Positions 59,938-64,000 of a DNA stretch of 64,000 nucleotides are shown one piece after another. The notes beneath the pieces were generated by a model. The model did not search any database, was not told the DNA's origin, and saw nothing but the letters and a program-made list of their open reading frames with translations. This DNA comes from Cladocopium goreaui (taxonomy: Eukaryota > Sar > Dinophyceae > Suessiales > Symbiodiniaceae), in NCBI GenBank assembly GCA_947184155.2, contig CAMXCT020001540.1:1-64000 (forward strand), written 5' to 3'. Each line of letters opens with the position of its first letter. Within the stretch, counting starts at the first letter, position 1. The translations under genes were made by a program, and so were the position numbers.

Positions 59938-61633
59938 GCGCACCTCCGCTAAGCGTCACTGATAGCGCTATTGCCCCTTCCGCAAGGATGTTCTTTCAGC
60001 AGTTGCTCACATAGGTCCTACACAACACATCCCTTGACTTTGCCTTTCGCTCTTGCCTTCAACTATCTTTCACTGCCCCACTTCACAACCCCCATCTCAT
60101 TCAGGCAACAGTTGGAGCATAAAGCTCCGCAAAAATTGTGAAAGTCACATTGATGCGTCCCATTCACGGCAACCTTTAGTAGAAGGCGAAAGATTGGCGC
60201 GCTATGATGCGGAAAATTTAAACCCAAGTTGGTCTAAAAATCCTTTCTACGTAAATCCCAGGACCTACACCTAGATGCAGTTCCTACAACCTACGCAAAG
60301 CGAAGCTTACGCAAAAAACGCGGTCCCCACACAAGCTCTCAGGTTCGGAACAGCTCAACCCTTTTGGACACTCACTCAGAGGTGCGGTAGCAAAACACGA
60401 ACCAAAGCAAAACAAACAAGCTGGACTAAACCACGTGACTGTCTCAGACTACTTCTTTGCAGTTTCCTTGGCTTTGAGCCAAAAGCAACCATGCAGCTTG
60501 ACTGCAACAATTATTTAAACGTTCAAGATCCGAAGATCTTTCTCTCAAAAACTTTCTTCCACTAACCAGAGACAGGCAACAATGACACTGCGGTCGCTTC
60601 TGCCCCCCTCAGACGACCAGCACCCCATTTTGTCATCTCACCATGATGACGGGTGCTTGGTCTGTTGTCATCATTGAGGGGCATAGGCGACCACCGTCTC
60701 GAAGTTAACCTGTCAACCAACAAAACTCAAACGACGTGTCGACTATTCACAGTTACACACTCAGCTACAAAAAAGAAGCCACTCTAAACTCAGTTTAGTC
60801 CAAAGTTCAAAGTTCAAATTGGTTCACCACAGTCCGGAAACTTTCTATGAAAGTTTCCCACAAAAGTAAAGTTCACAGAACGCAACTTTCGCTGAAAAAT
60901 TCTGTGGGTTTCTGGAAACTCCATTCCAGGTTCTTTGAATTCATAAACACTTTCTATGCATACGATTCCACTTGCATTCAAATGTTCCCATTCTTGAATT
61001 ACTTCAAAATGCACTCATGCATTCAAACGTCCTCAATTCAGATTGATTCCCAACGCATGCAAACGTTCACAGCTCAATCCTGAACTCCTCAGTGTCATCA
61101 AGACATGTCCGAAAAGTGCTCCAGGCTTCGCATCTATTTACAAATATTCACGGTTACCATAAAACAGATCCCAACAGATAACAGTCTCACCGCATCCACG
61201 AATGTTATATCAATGCAATATCCAAACACAATCCTGAACACTAAGATGACACTACCTCAATCGGTCGGGCCAATTGATGTAGTCTCACCCGAGCATTCTT
61301 CCGGTGACCGGAGTCACGAATTCCAAATTGCTTCCTCAAAGAATGCCAGCATCGAATTCTCCAAAGCAGAATATGCACGCCCCACCAAAGCAGAACTCGC
61401 ACACTGTACCACTTCAGCTCGTTTGTCCAAATATGCACAAAGCCAGAAGCTTTCCTCGCTCACCAGCCACAAATACTGGATATTTCCACACCCCCTTTCG
61501 AGGGAAGCTTCGTCAATCCATGGCGTCGCTCGAACGGATACCCATACAGAGCTAAAACTGTTTCAACCCCCTACCAGCACCCCTAAGAAGACCCGCCAGG
61601 ATCAAACACTTCCTTACCCTCAAGTTAGCATGG
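59938..61633. other. non-coding stretch, hairpin at 60620-60680
   Basis: No convincing gene. GACCAGCACCCC and GGGTGCTTGGTC, together with flanking ATGATGAC/GTCATCAT, form a hairpin near 60620-60680, and GGAAACTTTCTATGAAAGTTTC at 60836 is palindromic. Part of this may be the 3' untranslated region or LTR of the copia element to the right, but no second LTR copy is available for comparison. Confidence 0.4.
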
Positions 61634-61831
61634 TTACGCGTTGCGTGACTTCAGCTGAAATTCAAAACAGTCCATACAAGGCCCTAAAAGCGTGGCATTT
61701 CTTGGCCTTCTCTGTACATGTCTACATCCCGCGAGATGATACTTAGCTCCCGTAGGAAAAACAGCAAGGTCACACACACCAGGTGAGACAAACGGATCAG
61801 TCTGAATCATCACATCCGTTTGGGGTTTCAA
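61634..61831 (-). CDS. small zinc-binding-like frame downstream of copia 2
   Basis: 65 codons reading LAVFPTGAKYHLAGCRHVQR followed by RPRNATLLGPCMDCFEF. G-x-K-Y-H-x-x-x-C…C-x-x-C resembles the short Ada-like metal-binding motif. Similar Cys/His endings occur at the C-termini of both YR recombinases in this window. It may be a separate small protein or a piece cut off from the polyprotein upstream (stop at 62161). Confidence 0.35.
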   Translation of the reverse strand: MKPQTDVMIQTDPFVSPGVCDLAVFPTGAKYHLAGCRHVQRRPRNATLLGPCMDCFEFQLKSRNA

Positions 61832-62160
61832 AGAAACAAAAAAACATCTTCCTCATCTTGGCAAACAGCCAACAGGTGAAAAATCCAGACAGCCAACCAC
61901 CAAGGAAGACCATCATCAAAAAACACCAGGATTTCTTCCATTCGGAAGATTCCCAAAAAGAAGTGGAAACGCAACAATTCGTCTAGCTAGATCCAAAAAA
62001 AACTTCCATTGCTACCCTTTGAGATTACTCGCAACAAACAACGCGTCCATTGTCTGTCCATACAGCTGTTCAACTGTCACATTCTGTTTGACTCTCTGTG
62101 ACATTTCATCACAAACAAACTGCAAATACATCAACTGATGTACACGCACATGTATGTGAT

Positions 62161-64000
62161 TCAGTGTGTGCCCTCCGCTCGCGCACACGTATACGCCGCA
62201 TTACACAGCGCCAACGCAAGTGACTTGTTGTACTTACCAGTCTCATTCCAGTTCACATCATTAAGATGCGCATGTTCCTTGCACCTGCACGCTTGGAAAC
62301 GCCTCAACGGTTTGACAAACTCCTCAGAGTCACACACAAACCTCAGCCTCTTTCCTACAGGTTTACCTGAGCGCGATACGTACCCAAGTTTGCACAACCT
62401 CACGACTGCTTCCTGTTTGAGACCTAGTTCATTCAGCAAGTCCTTCACGCCTGCATACGACCACAACACATTGTTCACTGGCCATTCTAAGCTGAACGTA
62501 TCAGCTCTCTTGCGGTACGACGGCAACCTTTTAAGAAGGGGTTCAAGTTCAGCGAACCGAATATCCTCAGAACCTGCATCCTGGCGCAAGTACCGTATTG
62601 GAGACCCAGACGCACATGGACAGCTCGCATGAAAATGCACGTGCGGACGCATCCCAAGACCCAACGCACTTGCACACAAGCGATCAACCCGTTCAAGCAC
62701 GCTTCGCAACGTCGAAGCTTCTTCCCCATCAGCGGTTACCCCAATGTACGCAAACGCTGTGTTGTGTTGTGACAGTGCACTCTGTTCATCGCAGCAAAAC
62801 TCAACGAAAATCAGTGCAATCGTTTTCTCACGAGGTTTCAGTGTTTGCAAAGGTTTGTCAAACCCTTTCAAACCCTTTGACCCTTCGGTTACTGCTGGGC
62901 TTTTCGGCTGAAATCCACAAGTTGCCCTATGAACAAAGTGGTAACTTGAACACTTAGTTAGGATATCTGACAAGTTTGTAGGACCCTCAATCCAACCAAG
63001 CTGAATATACCTCTCCAACTGTTCACGCAACCAAAAGATTCTCACTTCCGTATGTCTGGATTTCCGTGGAACATCAAGTGCTGAAAGCAACTGCTTGGCC
63101 GACTCGGAGTCGGTAAGCATCAAAATAGGAAACTTCCTACCTTCAAATCCAGCCAAGTCCCCAAAGAAGTCATTCACCATCTTTCTCACTAACGGTAAGA
63201 GACCCATAGCCTCCTGTGCCGTCTCTTGAATGGCAAACATCTCGGATTCGCAGCTTGACAGTGATGTGCACGTCTGATGACGTGAAAACCCTTTCACAAG
63301 CGAAGACAACACAAAAATAAAAGCTCCAGAGATACCCTTTCTTTGAGTCGCCCTCATGGGTGCATGTGACGCATCACAGGAAACCACCATCAATGGTTCC
63401 CCTGACACCTCTACAGAACCCTGAAACAAGGATTTCAAATTCCCAGGGGATGGAAAAGACAATTCTTGGTCACCATCAAACAACAGAAACCTAAGGACCT
63501 GCCTCATGGCCTTTTCATGACGACCATCCGGAGCATGTTGACCCGTAGCCAAATATGCTATGAAAATATGGAGATCCTCTCGAGTTTGTGACAACCATGC
63601 CATCTTCCCCAAACTCCTACGATATCTTTGATACGCTTCAGTGCTCAATGGTGGTTCCGGAGGACCATCAAGTGTTTCTCTCAAATTAGGCACAACTGCC
63701 TTTCCCAGTTTCATCTTTTCCATTCCATAATCACGATAACAAGAATCGAGATACCCTGTTGCGACTCCTACCAACAGTTCTTTTGCCCCAGCTTGCCGAC
63801 GAATCACCCTTCCAACAAACTTCATGGACCCCTCTTGATTCGGAAACAGTTGACCCGTGACTTTCGTGGGAACTACCGCATTCAACTTTTCCCAGATTTT
63901 CTTACCCATGTCAGGTTTGTTTGAGAAGATTAACAAATCATCCACATAAATGATCATGACTGTACCTGGTGCGGTAAACACACATGGACTAGTAACATCA
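62161..64000 (-). CDS. second copia-type polyprotein, 3' part (runs off window)
   Basis: Open from the window edge (reading DVTSPCVFTAPGTVMIIYVD) to the stop at 62161-62163, at least 613 codons. RT motif C is IIYVDDLLIF. Copia-type RNase H follows with VVSCDASHAP, SSCESEMFAI and LMLTDSESAK, and the usual end (GPTNLSDILTK). A further about 230 residues follow, including TIALIFVEFCCDEQSALSQH, a Cys/His cluster (HFHASCPCAS) and CRCKEHAHLNDVNWNETGKY, an extension not typical of copia. Gag, protease and integrase lie outside the window. The GTG at 63981 is not a start, because the frame continues upstream. It is unrelated in detail to the copia element at 32677-40775. Confidence 0.9.
   Translation of the reverse strand, partial: DVTSPCVFTAPGTVMIIYVDDLLIFSNKPDMGKKIWEKLNAVVPTKVTGQLFPNQEGSMKFVGRVIRRQAGAKELLVGVATGYLDSCYRDYGMEKMKLGKAVVPNLRETLDGPPEPPLSTEAYQRYRRSLGKMAWLSQTREDLHIFIAYLATGQHAPDGRHEKAMRQVLRFLLFDGDQELSFPSPGNLKSLFQGSVEVSGEPLMVVSCDASHAPMRATQRKGISGAFIFVLSSLVKGFSRHQTCTSLSSCESEMFAIQETAQEAMGLLPLVRKMVNDFFGDLAGFEGRKFPILMLTDSESAKQLLSALDVPRKSRHTEVRIFWLREQLERYIQLGWIEGPTNLSDILTKCSSYHFVHRATCGFQPKSPAVTEGSKGLKGFDKPLQTLKPREKTIALIFVEFCCDEQSALSQHNTAFAYIGVTADGEEASTLRSVLERVDRLCASALGLGMRPHVHFHASCPCASGSPIRYLRQDAGSEDIRFAELEPLLKRLPSYRKRADTFSLEWPVNNVLWSYAGVKDLLNELGLKQEAVVRLCKLGYVSRSGKPVGKRLRFVCDSEEFVKPLRRFQACRCKEHAHLNDVNWNETGKYNKSLALALCNAAYTCARAEGTH

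Overview
The window looks like a piece of a dinoflagellate nuclear genome, most likely from the Symbiodiniaceae/Suessiales. The evidence is a 14-nt exact match to the 3' part of the dinoflagellate spliced leader (52817-52830, minus strand), Ty1/copia-like polyproteins of the kind abundant in these algae, very repeat-rich non-coding DNA, short candidate exons with GT and some GC donors, and the fact that nearly every credible coding segment lies on the minus strand. There are no bacterial signals such as operons, ribosome binding sites or rho-independent terminators.

Left part (1-31 kb). It starts with a 2-kb satellite of 11-bp monomers and continues as intron-like or intergenic DNA full of microsatellites, minisatellites, foldbacks and four families of short inverted-repeat elements (MITEs). 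One MITE family, flanked by TA and with TACCCTCTGG-type ends, is present in at least seven good copies. Between these repeats lie about 37 short GC-richer islands that read on the minus strand as protein-like segments of 15-60 residues, most bounded by plausible AG acceptors and GT or GC donors. I annotate them as candidate exons of one or more intron-rich minus-strand genes. I could not assign a family to any of them, and the junctions are inferred by eye.

Middle (31-41.5 kb). After a small unknown gene-like region (31.2-31.95 kb) comes an apparently complete and recent Ty1/copia-type LTR retrotransposon (32677-40775, minus). It has two LTRs of 170 bp that I read as identical, a 5-bp target duplication, a tRNA-like primer site, a purine tract and one uninterrupted 2425-residue gag-pol frame with an unusual C-terminal extension containing a membrane segment. 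An RNase H remnant of another retroelement lies next to it.

Right part (43-59.6 kb). This is the most interesting region. A tyrosine-recombinase retrotransposon (element B, 43014-59576, minus) has split direct repeats in the order A1-genes-B1-A2-(269 bp)-B2 and the gene order recombinase, gag (CCCH finger), cytosine-methyltransferase-like, reverse transcriptase, RNase H. That order is a circular permutation of the gag-RT-RH-YR order of PAT/Ngaro elements, with a methyltransferase-like domain ahead of RT. Joining its two flanks recreates a unit of a tandem repeat found beside the element, so its ends can be fixed to the base and it made no target duplication. A second element with the same unusual gene order (element A, about 45.4-52.83 kb) is nested inside B and splits B's RT from its RNase H. 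Element A carries the spliced-leader relict at its 5' edge and no split repeats, which suggests that it re-entered the genome from a trans-spliced transcript. Both show frame breaks in the methyltransferase/RT region.

The last 2 kb holds the 3' half of a second copia-like polyprotein that runs off the window edge, again with a long C-terminal extension, followed downstream by a small zinc-binding-like frame.
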